Below, piece by piece: positions 1 through 8,599 of a DNA stretch of 37,122 nucleotides; position 1 is the first letter of the stretch, and the number at the start of each line of letters is the position of its first letter. Source of the DNA: Paraburkholderia sp. SG-MS1. GTDB taxonomy: Bacteria > Pseudomonadota > Gammaproteobacteria > Burkholderiales > Burkholderiaceae. Made by a program: the position numbers and the translations under genes. The notes under the pieces were generated by a model, which was not told the DNA's origin, did no database searches, and saw nothing but the letters and a program-made list of their open reading frames with translations. Location of the stretch: the NCBI RefSeq assembly GCF_012275575.1, contig NZ_NPIH01000277.1:1-37122 (forward strand), read 5' to 3'.

Positions 1-459
1 GTGCCGCCGTCGGCAGGCAATGCAAACGGTACGGCGGTCGCGCCGAAGCCTTCGCAGGATAACGGCACGGCCGCCGTGCCCGCTCCGGCGAAAAAGCCGC
101 AAGCCTCCAGCGCGCCGGCCGCCACCGCGGCGGGCTCCGCGCCGAAGAGCACCTCGGCGCCGGCTACCGCGAACGCCGCCAAGCCGGGCGCGAGCGCGGC
201 GCCAGCGCCGGGCGATGCGAACACCGGCTACTTCCTGCAAGTGGGCGCGTACAAGACCGCAGCCGATGCCGAACAGCAGCGCGCGCGTCTGGCGTTCCAG
301 GGCTTCGAGTCGAAGGTGACCCAGCGGGATGCGGGTGGCGTGACGTACTATCGCGTGCGCATTGGACCGTTTTCGAAGTTCGAAGACATGAATTCGAGCC
401 GTCAGCGTCTGTCAGACGCGGGCGTGGACACTGCCGTAATCCGCTTCACCAAACAATAA
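1..459 (+). CDS. SPOR-domain protein, C-terminal part (5' end outside window)
   Basis: The reading frame is open from the first base, so the gene probably starts upstream and only the last ~152 residues are visible. Residues 1-77 are a low-complexity Ala/Pro/Ser/Lys linker. Residues 78-152 form a SPOR domain (starting GYFLQVGAYK, with paired beta-strand segments VTYYRVRIGPF and a final AVIRF). SPOR domains bind denuded peptidoglycan at the division septum, so an FtsN-like envelope role is likely; the N-terminal membrane anchor expected for such proteins would lie outside the window. dsbA follows 159 bp downstream. The domain call is firm; the exact family member is not determined. Confidence 0.85.
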   Translation: MPPSAGNANGTAVAPKPSQDNGTAAVPAPAKKPQASSAPAATAAGSAPKSTSAPATANAAKPGASAAPAPGDANTGYFLQVGAYKTAADAEQQRARLAFQGFESKVTQRDAGGVTYYRVRIGPFSKFEDMNSSRQRLSDAGVDTAVIRFTKQ

Positions 460-618
460 ACAAACCGTAAACGTCGGCACGCGCGGCCACCGAAACTATC
501 GGTGCGCCGTGCGTGTCACAACTCGTCGGACAGTTGCAACGTCCATTGCAGAATCTGAAAACGGTGACGGGCATTGGCGTGGCGCCACCGTTTCTCCGCC
601 TACTCGAGTCAACACAAC

Positions 619-1257
619 ATGAAAAAACTGCTGAGCATTCTGTTTCTTTCGCTGGGTCTGATTGCCGCCTCGGCACAGGCGTCGCCGGCCGCGCCGGTGT
701 CGGGCAAGGACTACACCGTGCTGGCTTCGCCGCAGCCTACGGATGTGCCGGCCGGCAAGATCGAAGTCATCGAGTTCTTCTGGTACGGCTGCCCGCACTG
801 CAACGAATTCAACCCGTACCTCGAAGCATGGGTGAAGAAGCAGGGTCCGGACGTCGTGTTCAAGCGCGTGCCGGTCGCCTTCCGCGACGACTTCATTCCG
901 CACTCGAAGATGTTCCATGCGCTCGACGCGCTCGGCGTCGTGAACGAACTCACGCCGAAGATCTTCAACGAAATCCACGTCAACAAGAACTACCTGCTGA
1001 CGCCGGAAGAGCAGAGCAAATTCCTCGCGAAGCTCGGCGTCGATCCGAAGAAGTACATGGAAGCGTACAACTCGTTCTCGACGCAAAGCGCGCTGCAGAA
1101 AGACAAGAAGATGCTCGACACGTACAAGATCGACGGGGTGCCGACGCTGGCCGTCCAAGGCAAGTATGAAACCGGCCCGGCCGCGACCGACAGCCTGCCG
1201 GGCACGATCCAGGTGCTCGACTATCTGGTGCAGCAAGTCCGCGCCAGGAAGATGTAA
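619..1257 (+). CDS. dsbA: Periplasmic thiol:disulfide oxidoreductase DsbA
   Basis: A 212-residue protein that introduces disulfide bonds into secreted proteins; in the known pathway it is re-oxidised by DsbB. The ATG at 619 is chosen because it begins a clear signal peptide (MKKLLSILFLSLGLIAASAQA); the longer ORF from 574 would put 15 extra residues before it. No good Shine-Dalgarno sequence precedes 619. The thioredoxin-fold active site C58-P-H-C61 (in FFWYGCPHCNEF) is the canonical DsbA motif, and the cis-proline loop is at GVPT (Pro175). Length matches the family. The SDR gene starts 15 bp downstream, suggesting co-transcription. Confidence 0.95.
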   Translation: MKKLLSILFLSLGLIAASAQASPAAPVSGKDYTVLASPQPTDVPAGKIEVIEFFWYGCPHCNEFNPYLEAWVKKQGPDVVFKRVPVAFRDDFIPHSKMFHALDALGVVNELTPKIFNEIHVNKNYLLTPEEQSKFLAKLGVDPKKYMEAYNSFSTQSALQKDKKMLDTYKIDGVPTLAVQGKYETGPAATDSLPGTIQVLDYLVQQVRARKM

Positions 1258-1272
1258 AGACGAGGCGCCGGA

Positions 1273-2046
1273 ATGAGTTCACCGCTGAAGGTTTTCATTA
1301 CCGGCGCTTCGAGCGGCATCGGCCTCGCGCTCGCCGCCGACTATGCGCGGCGCGGCGCGATTCTCGGCCTGGTCGCCCGCCGCGGCGACGCGCTCGCCGC
1401 GTTCCAGCAGTCCCATCCGCACAACACCGTCTCCATTTATTCCGTCGACGTTCGCGACGCCGAAGCACTCGCCGACGCGGCCACGCAGTTCATTGCGCAA
1501 CACGGCTTGCCGGATATCGTGATCGCCAACGCCGGCATCAGCCGCGGCGCCGTCACCGGGCAGGGCGATCTGCGCACCTTCCGCGAAGTGATGGACGTCA
1601 ACTACTTCGGCATGGTCGCCACCTTCGAGCCTTTCTCCGCCGCGATGGTCGCCGCGAAGCGCGGCACGCTAGTCGGCATCGCCAGCGTCGCCAGTGTGCG
1701 CGGCTTGCCGGGCTCGGGCGCCTATAGCGCGTCGAAGTCGGCGGCGCTCAAGTATCTCGAAGCGTTGCGCGTCGAGATGCGGCCGCACGGTGTCGGCGTC
1801 GTCACCATCGCGCCGGGCTATATCCGCACGCCGATGACCGAGCACAACCCGTACACGATGCCCTTCCTGATGGACGCCGACCGTTTCGCCGCAAAGGTCG
1901 CACATGCGGTCGAGCGGCAAACGGCGTTCGCGGTGTTTCCGTGGCAGATGCGCATCGTCGCAATGCTGCTGCACGTGCTGCCGCGCTGGCTCTATGACCG
2001 CGCGTTCGAACGCGCGCCGCGCAAGCCGCGCGTCATTGCCGAATAA
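1273..2046 (+). CDS. Short-chain dehydrogenase/reductase (SDR) family oxidoreductase
   Basis: A 257-residue classical SDR. The dinucleotide-binding motif TGASSGIG is at residues 10-17, the structural NAG motif appears as IANAGIS, and the catalytic pair is Y151/K155 (YSASK) with the upstream Ser in the IASVASV strand. Arg residues after the second strand (VARRGD) suggest NADP(H) preference, by family rule. The substrate cannot be read from sequence. GAGG at 1262-1265 is well placed for the ATG. It sits 15 bp after dsbA and 3 bp before the BtuF-like gene, so the three probably share a transcript. Confidence 0.85.
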   Translation: MSSPLKVFITGASSGIGLALAADYARRGAILGLVARRGDALAAFQQSHPHNTVSIYSVDVRDAEALADAATQFIAQHGLPDIVIANAGISRGAVTGQGDLRTFREVMDVNYFGMVATFEPFSAAMVAAKRGTLVGIASVASVRGLPGSGAYSASKSAALKYLEALRVEMRPHGVGVVTIAPGYIRTPMTEHNPYTMPFLMDADRFAAKVAHAVERQTAFAVFPWQMRIVAMLLHVLPRWLYDRAFERAPRKPRVIAE

Positions 2047-2049
2047 ATC

Positions 2050-2868
2050 ATGCAACCGCGTGCGGTCGATGCAGCCGGCGTCGCGCACGAAACAGCGGGC
2101 GCCCACGCGCGCATTGTCTCGCTGGTGCCGAGCATCACCGAAACGCTTTTTGCACTTGGACTCGACCGGCAGATCGTCGGACGTACCGGCTTTTGCGTGC
2201 ATCCACACGACAAGGTGCGCGAGGTCCGCAAAGTCGGCGGCACCAAGGCCGTCAAGCCGGACGCGATTCGCGCGCTGCGCCCTACCCACCTGATCGTCAA
2301 TATCGACGAAAACGAGCGCGATACCGTCGAGCAATTGCGCGCGTTCGTGTCGCATATCGTCGTCACTCATCCGCAGACACCGCAGGACAATCTCTCGCTT
2401 TACGCGCTGCTGGGCGCGATCTTCGACCGTAGGCACGAAGCTCAAAGGCTGTGCGAAAGACTCGAAGCCCGGCTGCGCGAAGCCGCGGCGCAGGCTTTCG
2501 CCGCACAAAACGTGCTGTATCTGATCTGGCGCGAGCCGTGGATGAGCGTGGCGCGCGACACCTATATCGCCTCGATGCTGCAGATCGTGAACTGGCACAC
2601 GCAGCCGGATGTGCGCGGCGGAGCGGCGGGTGCCGCGCGTTATCCGGTGCTCGACTTCGACGACGCGCCGTGGCTCGCCGATGTCGACCGTATCCTGCTG
2701 TCCAGCGAGCCGTATCGCTTCACGCAGACGCACCGCGACGCGCTCGCGCGTGATCCGCGGCTGGCGGGCAAGCGCATCGAGCTGATCGATGGCGAAATGG
2801 TGTCGTGGTACGGCGTGCGCGCGATAGAAGGCATCGCTTATCTGAAGCGGCTTGCGTCAACGCCCTGA
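2050..2868 (+). CDS. BtuF-like helical-backbone metal/cobalamin receptor family protein
   Basis: A 272-residue protein with the BtuF/TroA-type fold: an N-terminal strand RIVSLVPSITETLFALGL (about residues 21-38), then GRTGFCVHP, a conserved KVGGTK segment, and a C-terminal lobe ending in a YGVRAIEGIAYL helix. BtuF-type proteins bind corrinoids or metal chelates for ABC import. This one has no signal peptide: the N-terminus is polar and the fold begins by residue ~20. Either it acts in the cytosol or a leader was lost. No permease or ATPase gene is adjacent. The start lies 3 bp after the SDR stop, indicating translational linkage. Binding target is unknown. Confidence 0.7.
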   Translation: MQPRAVDAAGVAHETAGAHARIVSLVPSITETLFALGLDRQIVGRTGFCVHPHDKVREVRKVGGTKAVKPDAIRALRPTHLIVNIDENERDTVEQLRAFVSHIVVTHPQTPQDNLSLYALLGAIFDRRHEAQRLCERLEARLREAAAQAFAAQNVLYLIWREPWMSVARDTYIASMLQIVNWHTQPDVRGGAAGAARYPVLDFDDAPWLADVDRILLSSEPYRFTQTHRDALARDPRLAGKRIELIDGEMVSWYGVRAIEGIAYLKRLASTP

Positions 2869-2900
2869 GTGCGGACGCCCGCTCTCCATATGGATATGCG

Positions 2901-2924
2901 GATTATGTTGTTGTCGCCATAATC
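2901..2924. promoter_or_regulatory. Inverted repeats upstream of the peptide-binding protein gene
   Basis: A 7-bp inverted repeat (GATTATG, 10-bp spacer, CATAATC) lies in the 229-bp gap between the BtuF-like gene and the next gene, with a second perfect palindrome TCCATATGGA at 2885-2894 just before it. The local sequence is more AT-rich than its surroundings, as expected for a promoter or operator. The site is ~170 bp from the downstream ATG. No regulator is identified. Confidence 0.3.
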
Positions 2925-3097
2925 TCCCTTCGATAAGCTTTCGCGAAGGCGCGCGGCGCGCATGACCGAGGATCACCCGCCCCATGCGCGAGCGCCGGAA
3001 ACGTATCACAATCAGGGCGGCGTCGACGCCCGCCCCTCGTCACCGGAACAACACAAACCAGACGCACCGACTGACTGCGCTCGTTATGGGAGAACCT

Positions 3098-4684
3098 ATG
3101 CGCTTCAAACTGCTCGCAGCCGCCCTACTGTTCACGGCGCCTGCGCTCGTGCTCGCCAAACCGCTGACCGTCTGTACCGAATCGAGCCCGGACGGCTTCG
3201 ACGTGGTGCAGTTCAATTCGCTCGTCACGACCAATGCGTCGGCCGACGTGATCTTCAACTCGCTGGTCTCGTACGACGAGGCCGCGAAGAAGGTCGTGCC
3301 GGCGCTGGCCGAGAAGTGGGACGTGAGCGCCGACGGCCTCACCTACACGTTCCATCTGCGCCCGAACGTGCAGTTCCAGACCACCGACTACTTCAAGCCC
3401 ACCCGCGCGCTGAACGCCGACGATGTCGTCTTCACGTTCGACCGCATGCTCAGCGACAGCAATCCGTGGCACAAGGTGGCGGGCGCGAGCGGCTTTCCGC
3501 ATGCGCAGTCGATGGGCTTGCCGAAGCTGATCAAGTCGATCAGCAAGGTCGACGAGAACACCGTCAAGTTTGAACTGACCGTACCGGATGCGACCTTCGT
3601 GCCGATCCTGACGATGGGTTTCGCATCGATCTATTCGGCCGAATATGCCGACCAGTTGCTCAAGGCGGGCAAGCAGACCGATCTGAACGCGAAGCCGATC
3701 GGCACCGGCCCGTTCCTGCTCAAGAGCTACACGAAAGACGCGGTGATCCGCTACGACGTGAACCCGACCTTCTGGGGGCCTAAGCCGAAGATCGACCGCC
3801 TGATCTACGCGATCACGCCGGACGCCACCGTGCGCGCACAGAAAGTGAAAGCGGGTGAATGCCAGATCGCGCTGTCGCCGAAGCCGCAGGACCTCGCCGA
3901 CGCGAAACAGGACAAGTCGCTCGCAATCGTTCAAACGCCTGCGTTCATGACCGCGTTCGTCGCGTTGAACACGCAGAAGAAGCCGCTCGACAACCAGAAG
4001 GTGCGCGCGGCGCTGAACATGGCGTTCGATCGCAGCACCTATCTGAAGACCGTGTTCGACAACACCGCGACGCCGGCCACGAACCCGTACCCGCCGAATA
4101 CGTGGAGCTATAACAGGTCGATCAAGGGCTGGCCGTACGATCCGGTGAAAGCGAAGAAGTTGCTCGCCGATGCGGGCTATCCGAACGGCTTCGAAACGAC
4201 CATCTGGGTGCGGCCGAACGGCAGCGTGCTGAACCCCAATCCCAAGGCCGGCGCCGAATTGCTGCAGGCCGACTTCGCGAAGATCGGCGTGAAGGCGGAC
4301 GTGAAGGTCATCGAATGGGGCGAGCTGATCAAGCAGGCCAAGCAAGGCCAGCATGATTCGCTGTTCATGGGATGGGCCGGCGACAACGGCGATCCGGACA
4401 ACTATCTGACGCCGCTGTTCAGTTGCAACGCGGTGAAGTCGGGGATCAACTTCGCGCGCTTCTGCGATCAGGATCTCGACAAGCTGATCACCGACGGCAA
4501 GGCCACACCGGATCAGGCCAAGCGCACCAAGGCCTATGAACAGGCGCAGCAGATCATCCACGATCAGGCGCTTTGGATTCCGCTCGGCTATCCGACCGCC
4601 TCGGCCATCACGCGCACGAACGTCAGCGGTTATCACGTGAGCCCGTTTGGCCGGGTCAACTTTGGGACGGTCGCGGTGCAGTAA
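3098..4684 (+). CDS. ABC transporter periplasmic substrate-binding protein, family 5 (peptide type, DppA-like)
   Basis: A 528-residue solute-binding protein. The ATG at 3098 is preferred over 2984 because it follows GGGAGA at 3088-3093 and opens a signal peptide (MRFKLLAAALLFTAPALVLA). Family-5 landmarks: LTVCTESSPDGFDVVQFNS after the leader, the LAEKWDVSADGLTYTFHLR segment, DDVVFTFDRM, PIGTGPFLLKSY and the WAGDNGDPDNYLTPLF stretch near the C-terminus, as in DppA. It should deliver di- or oligopeptides (or a related ligand) to an inner-membrane permease. No dppBCDF genes are in the window, so it is an orphan here. It has its own terminator. Confidence 0.9.
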   Translation: MRFKLLAAALLFTAPALVLAKPLTVCTESSPDGFDVVQFNSLVTTNASADVIFNSLVSYDEAAKKVVPALAEKWDVSADGLTYTFHLRPNVQFQTTDYFKPTRALNADDVVFTFDRMLSDSNPWHKVAGASGFPHAQSMGLPKLIKSISKVDENTVKFELTVPDATFVPILTMGFASIYSAEYADQLLKAGKQTDLNAKPIGTGPFLLKSYTKDAVIRYDVNPTFWGPKPKIDRLIYAITPDATVRAQKVKAGECQIALSPKPQDLADAKQDKSLAIVQTPAFMTAFVALNTQKKPLDNQKVRAALNMAFDRSTYLKTVFDNTATPATNPYPPNTWSYNRSIKGWPYDPVKAKKLLADAGYPNGFETTIWVRPNGSVLNPNPKAGAELLQADFAKIGVKADVKVIEWGELIKQAKQGQHDSLFMGWAGDNGDPDNYLTPLFSCNAVKSGINFARFCDQDLDKLITDGKATPDQAKRTKAYEQAQQIIHDQALWIPLGYPTASAITRTNVSGYHVSPFGRVNFGTVAVQ

Positions 4685-4710
4685 TTCGCGCTTGCCTGAA
4701 GGTACACAGA

Positions 4711-4743
4711 AAAAAGCCCGGTTTGCACAACCGGGCTTTTTTT
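4711..4743. terminator. Bidirectional rho-independent terminator
   Basis: A 13-bp A/T-flanked stem (AAAAAGCCCGGTT / AACCGGGCTTTTT) around a 5-nt loop, continuing into a T-run. It lies 27 bp after the peptide-binding protein stop and 28 bp from the end of the converging MBL-fold gene, so it can serve both strands. Confidence 0.93.
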
Positions 4744-4770
4744 ATCGACACATCAAGGCGATCTCTTCAC

Positions 4771-5844
4771 TCACGACGCCGAAAAACGGATCACACCGTC
4801 CGCGTCCTCGCTGCGCTTCAAGTCGCCCGCGAGCCACAGCAGATGCAAATGCGCGAGCGCCTCACCCAGTGCGAACGTCATCTGATGGATGTCGAGCTGG
4901 CGCTTGAACATCAGCGGCACGATGTCGGCGGCGCTTTGCGGTTTCTGAGCGCATGCTTCGCGCACTTCGGCCAGGCGCGCATCATGATGCTCGCGCAGTT
5001 GCCGGATGCGCGTGCGCACGCCGCGAAACGGCCTGCCATGCGACGGCAGCACCAGCGTCGCTTCAGGCATGGTCTCGTACCGGCCGAGCGACTCCAGATA
5101 CAGCGCGAGCGGCGAGCCCTCCGGCTCGATATCGAACACCGACACGTTGGTCGAAATGCGCGGCAGCACCATGTCGCCGGAGATCAGCACACCGGTCTCT
5201 TCGCAAAACAACGCGCAGTGTTCCGGCGAATGGCCGAAGCCCGTCACCACCCGCCACGTTTCGCCGCCGATCTTCAGGCCATCGGCTTCGCGCAGACGCC
5301 TGTATTGCCCCGGGATCGCCGGCACGAGGCTCGAGTAGTAGCTCTTGCGATTGCGCAGTTTCTCGAGCGAATCCTCATCGTTCAGACCGTGGCGCGCGAA
5401 GTGCCGCGCCGCCGCCTCGCCGCCTGCGTTCGAACCGTCACCTGCGGCCATCACGCGAGCCTGCATGTATTCGCCGAGCGTCATCCAGAGCCGTGCGTCC
5501 CAGCGCTTCCTGTCACCGCCGCTGCACACCCAGTGCGCGAGGCCGATATGGTCCGGATGGCAGTGCGTGACGATCACGCGCAACACCGGCAGGCCGTCGA
5601 GCAGCGAGTCGAACACGCTTTCCCAGTTCTGCTTGATCGTGTCCGACGTGATGCCGCAATCCACCACCGTCCAGCCCTGCTTGCCGTCGATCTCGTCGCG
5701 CAGCAGCCACAGGTTGATGTGGTCGAGCGCGAAAGGCAACGGCATGCGCAACCAGAACACGCCGGGCGCGACTTCCATCGTCTGGCCGGCTTGCGGAAGG
5801 CTGTCGTCGAATGGGTATTGGAGTTGATGTTCGAGTGCATTCAT
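4771..5844 (-). CDS. Metallo-beta-lactamase-fold hydrolase, divergent from the MerR regulator
   Basis: A 357-residue MBL-fold enzyme with the metal motif THCHPDHIG (H94, H96, D98, H99), a second histidine in GFGHSPEHC and a metal-bridging Asp in LISGDMVLP. The C-terminal ~100 residues look like the helical extension common in LACTB2-type members. The start at 5844 follows GGAAGA at the usual distance; the ORF extension to 6084 crosses the regulator promoter and is not believed. The substrate could be a glutathione or CoA thioester, but the sequence does not decide. Being transcribed away from the MerR gene with the palindrome between them suggests common control. Confidence 0.85.
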   Translation of the reverse strand: MNALEHQLQYPFDDSLPQAGQTMEVAPGVFWLRMPLPFALDHINLWLLRDEIDGKQGWTVVDCGITSDTIKQNWESVFDSLLDGLPVLRVIVTHCHPDHIGLAHWVCSGGDRKRWDARLWMTLGEYMQARVMAAGDGSNAGGEAAARHFARHGLNDEDSLEKLRNRKSYYSSLVPAIPGQYRRLREADGLKIGGETWRVVTGFGHSPEHCALFCEETGVLISGDMVLPRISTNVSVFDIEPEGSPLALYLESLGRYETMPEATLVLPSHGRPFRGVRTRIRQLREHHDARLAEVREACAQKPQSAADIVPLMFKRQLDIHQMTFALGEALAHLHLLWLAGDLKRSEDADGVIRFSAS

Positions 5845-5966
5845 TGGGGATGTCTTCCTCCGTCGGCCGTCCGGCATGGCGAGGTGTGCGATGCCTGTCG
5901 GCGTGGTTGTGGCGCGCGCCTGCTGTCTCGCGCCGTGGTTGCAGCAATGGTTGCGTTCAGCGCAGG

Positions 5967-5997
5967 TTGACGATAACGTAAACGTCGATTCTATCGT
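5967..5997 (+). promoter_or_regulatory. MerR-type promoter with palindromic operator
   Basis: TTGACG (5967-5972) and TATCGT (5992-5997) are separated by 19 bp, longer than the usual 17. The 22 bp at 5967-5988 form an imperfect palindrome in which 16 of 22 positions match the reverse complement, centred on AACGTAAACG. Stretched spacers with the operator between -35 and -10 are the hallmark of MerR-family activation, where the regulator untwists the DNA. The site is 38-59 bp upstream of the regulator ATG and ~125 bp from the divergent MBL gene. The reading is visual; no motif search was run. Confidence 0.7.
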
Positions 5998-6034
5998 CCA
6001 ATCCGATTTTCTGCCCGGCCACGGGATGTCCCGT

Positions 6035-6439
6035 ATGAATACGCAATACACGATCACCGAGCTCGCGCGGGAATTCGACGTCACGCCGCGCGCGATCCGC
6101 TTCTACGAAGATCAGGGTTTACTCTCGCCGAGCCGCGAAGGGTCGAGTGGATTACGGCGCGTCTATTCAGGCCGCGACAGAACGCGCCTGAAGCTCACGC
6201 TGCGCGGCAAGCGGCTCGGCTTCACGCTGTCGGAAATCCGCGAATTGCTGGACGTGTACGAATCGCCGACCGACACCGTGCCGCAATTGCACGCGTTTCT
6301 TGCCACGGTGGCGCGTCATCGGGAGGTATTGGAGCGTCAACTGGAAGACCTGAACGCGACGCTCGAAGATCTCGCGCAATACGAAGCCCAGGCGCGCGCG
6401 TTGCTCGATGGTGGCGCACGCGAGGCTAAACCCGCATAA
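6035..6439 (+). CDS. MerR-family transcriptional regulator (LiuR-like)
   Basis: A 134-residue regulator. The N-terminal winged HTH runs ITELAREFDVTPRAIRFYED, with the wing around RRVYSGRDRTRL, followed by a dimerisation coiled coil from about residue 75 (QLHAFLATVARHREVLERQLEDLNATLEDL). There is no Cys-rich metal-binding loop, so an organic effector is likely. The overall look is that of LiuR, the MerR-type controller of leucine/isovalerate and acyl-CoA catabolism in proteobacteria; this is family recognition, not a search result. An in-frame ATG at 6026 would add three residues. The promoter palindrome suggests autoregulation and control of the divergent MBL gene. Confidence 0.82.
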   Translation: MNTQYTITELAREFDVTPRAIRFYEDQGLLSPSREGSSGLRRVYSGRDRTRLKLTLRGKRLGFTLSEIRELLDVYESPTDTVPQLHAFLATVARHREVLERQLEDLNATLEDLAQYEAQARALLDGGAREAKPA

Positions 6440-6654
6440 ACGCGGCATGACGTGGCGCGGCACGAGCCGCTAAACGCAATGTAACGCAGTCAAACGCCGC
6501 ACGAAGCACATTTTTTTAGCGGGATTTGCGCCGGTTAGTGATGCCAAGCCGGCGCATTGAGCGAAGATAGCCGGAAAGTCGGTGAACGTCCGAGAACGCC
6601 CGCAAGGCGGCAGGGCGCGAGCCGAGCGGCGCGATGCGTCGCGGGCCCACCCGG

Positions 6655-6669
6655 ACGATACAATCACGG
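6655..6669 (+). promoter_or_regulatory. Possible -10 region of aceK
   Basis: TACAAT at 6659-6664 differs from TATAAT at one position and would give a ~35-nt leader for aceK. It lies inside an inverted repeat (ACCCG ... CGGGT). No convincing -35 box is visible 17 bp upstream, so this may be activator-dependent or wrong. The remainder of the 265-bp gap after the regulator shows no gene. Confidence 0.35.
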
Positions 6670-6704
6670 GTGTCTTCACGACACGGGACGAATGCACGGT
6701 CGAC

Positions 6705-8546
6705 ATGAATCACTTCCCCAAACTGCTGTCGTCGCAAATCGGCTTTGACGTCGCCCAGACGATGCTCGAAGGATTCGACCGCCATTACCGGATCTTTCGC
6801 GACGCCGCGGTCCACGCGAAGACGCTTTTCGAAACCGGCGACTGGCACGGCCTGCAAAAGCTCGCGCGCGAGCGCATTACCTCGTACGACGAGCGCGTCG
6901 AAGAATGCGTCGAACTGCTCGAAGACGAGTACGACGCGGAACACATCGACGGCGAAGTGTGGCAGCAGATCAAGCTGCACTACATCGGTCTCCTGACCAC
7001 GCACCGCCAGCCCGAATGCGCGGAAACGTTTTTCAATTCAGTGTGCTGCAAGATCCTGCACCGCTCGTATTTCAACAACGACTTCATTTTCGTGCGCCCC
7101 GCCATCTCGACCGAATACATCGAGAACGACGAGCCGGCGGCGAAGCCGACCTATCGCGCGTACTACCCCGGCAAGGACGGACTCGCCGCGACGCTCGAGC
7201 GCATCGTCACGAACTTCCAGCTCGACCCGCCGTTCGAAGACCTGACGCGCGACGTCGGCTGCGTGATGCAGACAATCCACGACGCGTTTGGCGTCTTCGA
7301 CGAAGCGCCGAACTTCCAGATTCATGTGCTGTCGTCGCTGTTCTACCGCAACAAGTCGGCGTATATCGTCGGACGGATCATCAACGGCGATGCGCTGCTG
7401 CCGTTCGCCGTGCCGCTGCGTCACGTGAAGCCGGGCGTGCTCGCGCTCGACACCGTGCTGCTCAGGCGCGAGCAATTGCTAATCATCTTCAGCTTCTCGC
7501 ATTCGTATTTCCTCGTCGACATGGAAGTGCCGTCCGCTTACGTCGAATTTCTCGGCACCATCATGCCGGGCAAACCGAAGGCGGAAATCTATACGTCGGT
7601 GGGTTTGCAGAAGCAGGGCAAGAATCTGTTCTATCGCGATCTGCTGCATCATCTGTCGCATTCGAGCGATCCGTTCATCATCGCGCCCGGCATCAAGGGG
7701 CTCGTGATGCTGGTGTTCACGCTGCCGTCGTTCCCGTATGTATTCAAGCTGATCAAGGACAACTTCCCGCCGCCGAAAGACACCACGCGCGCGCAGATCC
7801 AGGCGAAGTATCAGCTCGTCAAACGGCACGACCGCCTCGGCCGCATGGCCGACACCCTCGAATATGCGAGCGTCGCGTTGCCGGTCGCGCGGCTCGATGA
7901 AGCGCTCGTGCGCGAACTCGAAAGGGAAGTGCCCTCGCTGCTCGAATACGAGGGCGAGAATCTCGTAATCCGCCACATGTACATCGAGCGCCGCATGGTG
8001 CCGCTGAACCTGTTCCTGCAAAACGGCAACGACGACGACGTCGAGCACGGCATCAAGGAATACGGCAACGCGGTGAAGGAACTGATACAGGCGAACATCT
8101 TCCCCGGCGACATGCTGTACAAGAACTTCGGCGTGACGCGTCATGGCCGCGTCGTGTTTTACGATTACGACGAAATCGAATATCTGACCGACTGCAACGT
8201 GCGCGCGGTGCCGGCGCCGCGTAACGAGGAGGACGAAATGTCGGGCGAGCCGTGGTACTCGGTCGGCCCACACGACATTTTCCCGGAGACGTACGGCACA
8301 TTTCTGCTCGGCGACCCACGCGTGCGCCGCTCCTTCATGCAGCACCACGCGGACTTCTTCGATCCTGCGCTATGGCAACGGCACAAGGATCATCTATTGA
8401 GAGGCGAACTGCCCGACTTTTTCCCGTACGACAGCCACGAGCGCTTCTGCATCCGCTATCCGGAACGCTTTGCCGATGCATCGGCATCCGCTTCACCGGA
8501 TACACCGCACGCGCCACCCGACGAGCGCAGCGTACGCGCGGCGTGA
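6705..8546 (+). CDS. aceK: Isocitrate dehydrogenase kinase/phosphatase AceK
   Basis: A 613-residue bifunctional enzyme that phosphorylates isocitrate dehydrogenase to divert isocitrate into the glyoxylate shunt and dephosphorylates it to restore the TCA cycle. The nucleotide-binding stretch APGIKGLVMLVFTLPSFPYVFKLIKD-type segment lies at about residues 326-351, and the Mg-binding DYDEIEYL motif follows NFGVTRHGRVVFY near residue 485. Length and co-linearity fit the family. ATG 6705 (MNHFPKLL) is chosen over the ORF start at 6582, whose extra residues are Arg-rich and unlike the family; a clear Shine-Dalgarno is lacking. In enterobacteria aceK follows aceBA; here it follows a MerR regulator instead. 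Confidence 0.95.
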   Translation: MNHFPKLLSSQIGFDVAQTMLEGFDRHYRIFRDAAVHAKTLFETGDWHGLQKLARERITSYDERVEECVELLEDEYDAEHIDGEVWQQIKLHYIGLLTTHRQPECAETFFNSVCCKILHRSYFNNDFIFVRPAISTEYIENDEPAAKPTYRAYYPGKDGLAATLERIVTNFQLDPPFEDLTRDVGCVMQTIHDAFGVFDEAPNFQIHVLSSLFYRNKSAYIVGRIINGDALLPFAVPLRHVKPGVLALDTVLLRREQLLIIFSFSHSYFLVDMEVPSAYVEFLGTIMPGKPKAEIYTSVGLQKQGKNLFYRDLLHHLSHSSDPFIIAPGIKGLVMLVFTLPSFPYVFKLIKDNFPPPKDTTRAQIQAKYQLVKRHDRLGRMADTLEYASVALPVARLDEALVRELEREVPSLLEYEGENLVIRHMYIERRMVPLNLFLQNGNDDDVEHGIKEYGNAVKELIQANIFPGDMLYKNFGVTRHGRVVFYDYDEIEYLTDCNVRAVPAPRNEEDEMSGEPWYSVGPHDIFPETYGTFLLGDPRVRRSFMQHHADFFDPALWQRHKDHLLRGELPDFFPYDSHERFCIRYPERFADASASASPDTPHAPPDERSVRAA

Positions 8547-8599
8547 AGCCTGCGCCGCCCGCCTCGTTAAATGCATCGTCCGAATTTTATGTAACGACT

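Noticed and set aside
466..476. Second MerR/LiuR box (CGTAAACGTC) upstream of dsbA
   Set aside because: Shares ten bases with the operator core but lacks the other half of the palindrome and any promoter geometry.
3125..4636. 503-codon minus-strand frame
   Set aside because: Lies opposite the peptide-binding protein gene and has no recognisable domain.
4573..5970. 465-codon plus-strand frame
   Set aside because: Crosses a strong terminator and runs antisense to the MBL gene with conserved metal motifs.
6035..6439. Metal-responsive MerR (CueR/ZntR type)
   Set aside because: No conserved Cys pair in the C-terminal part and no metal transport genes nearby.
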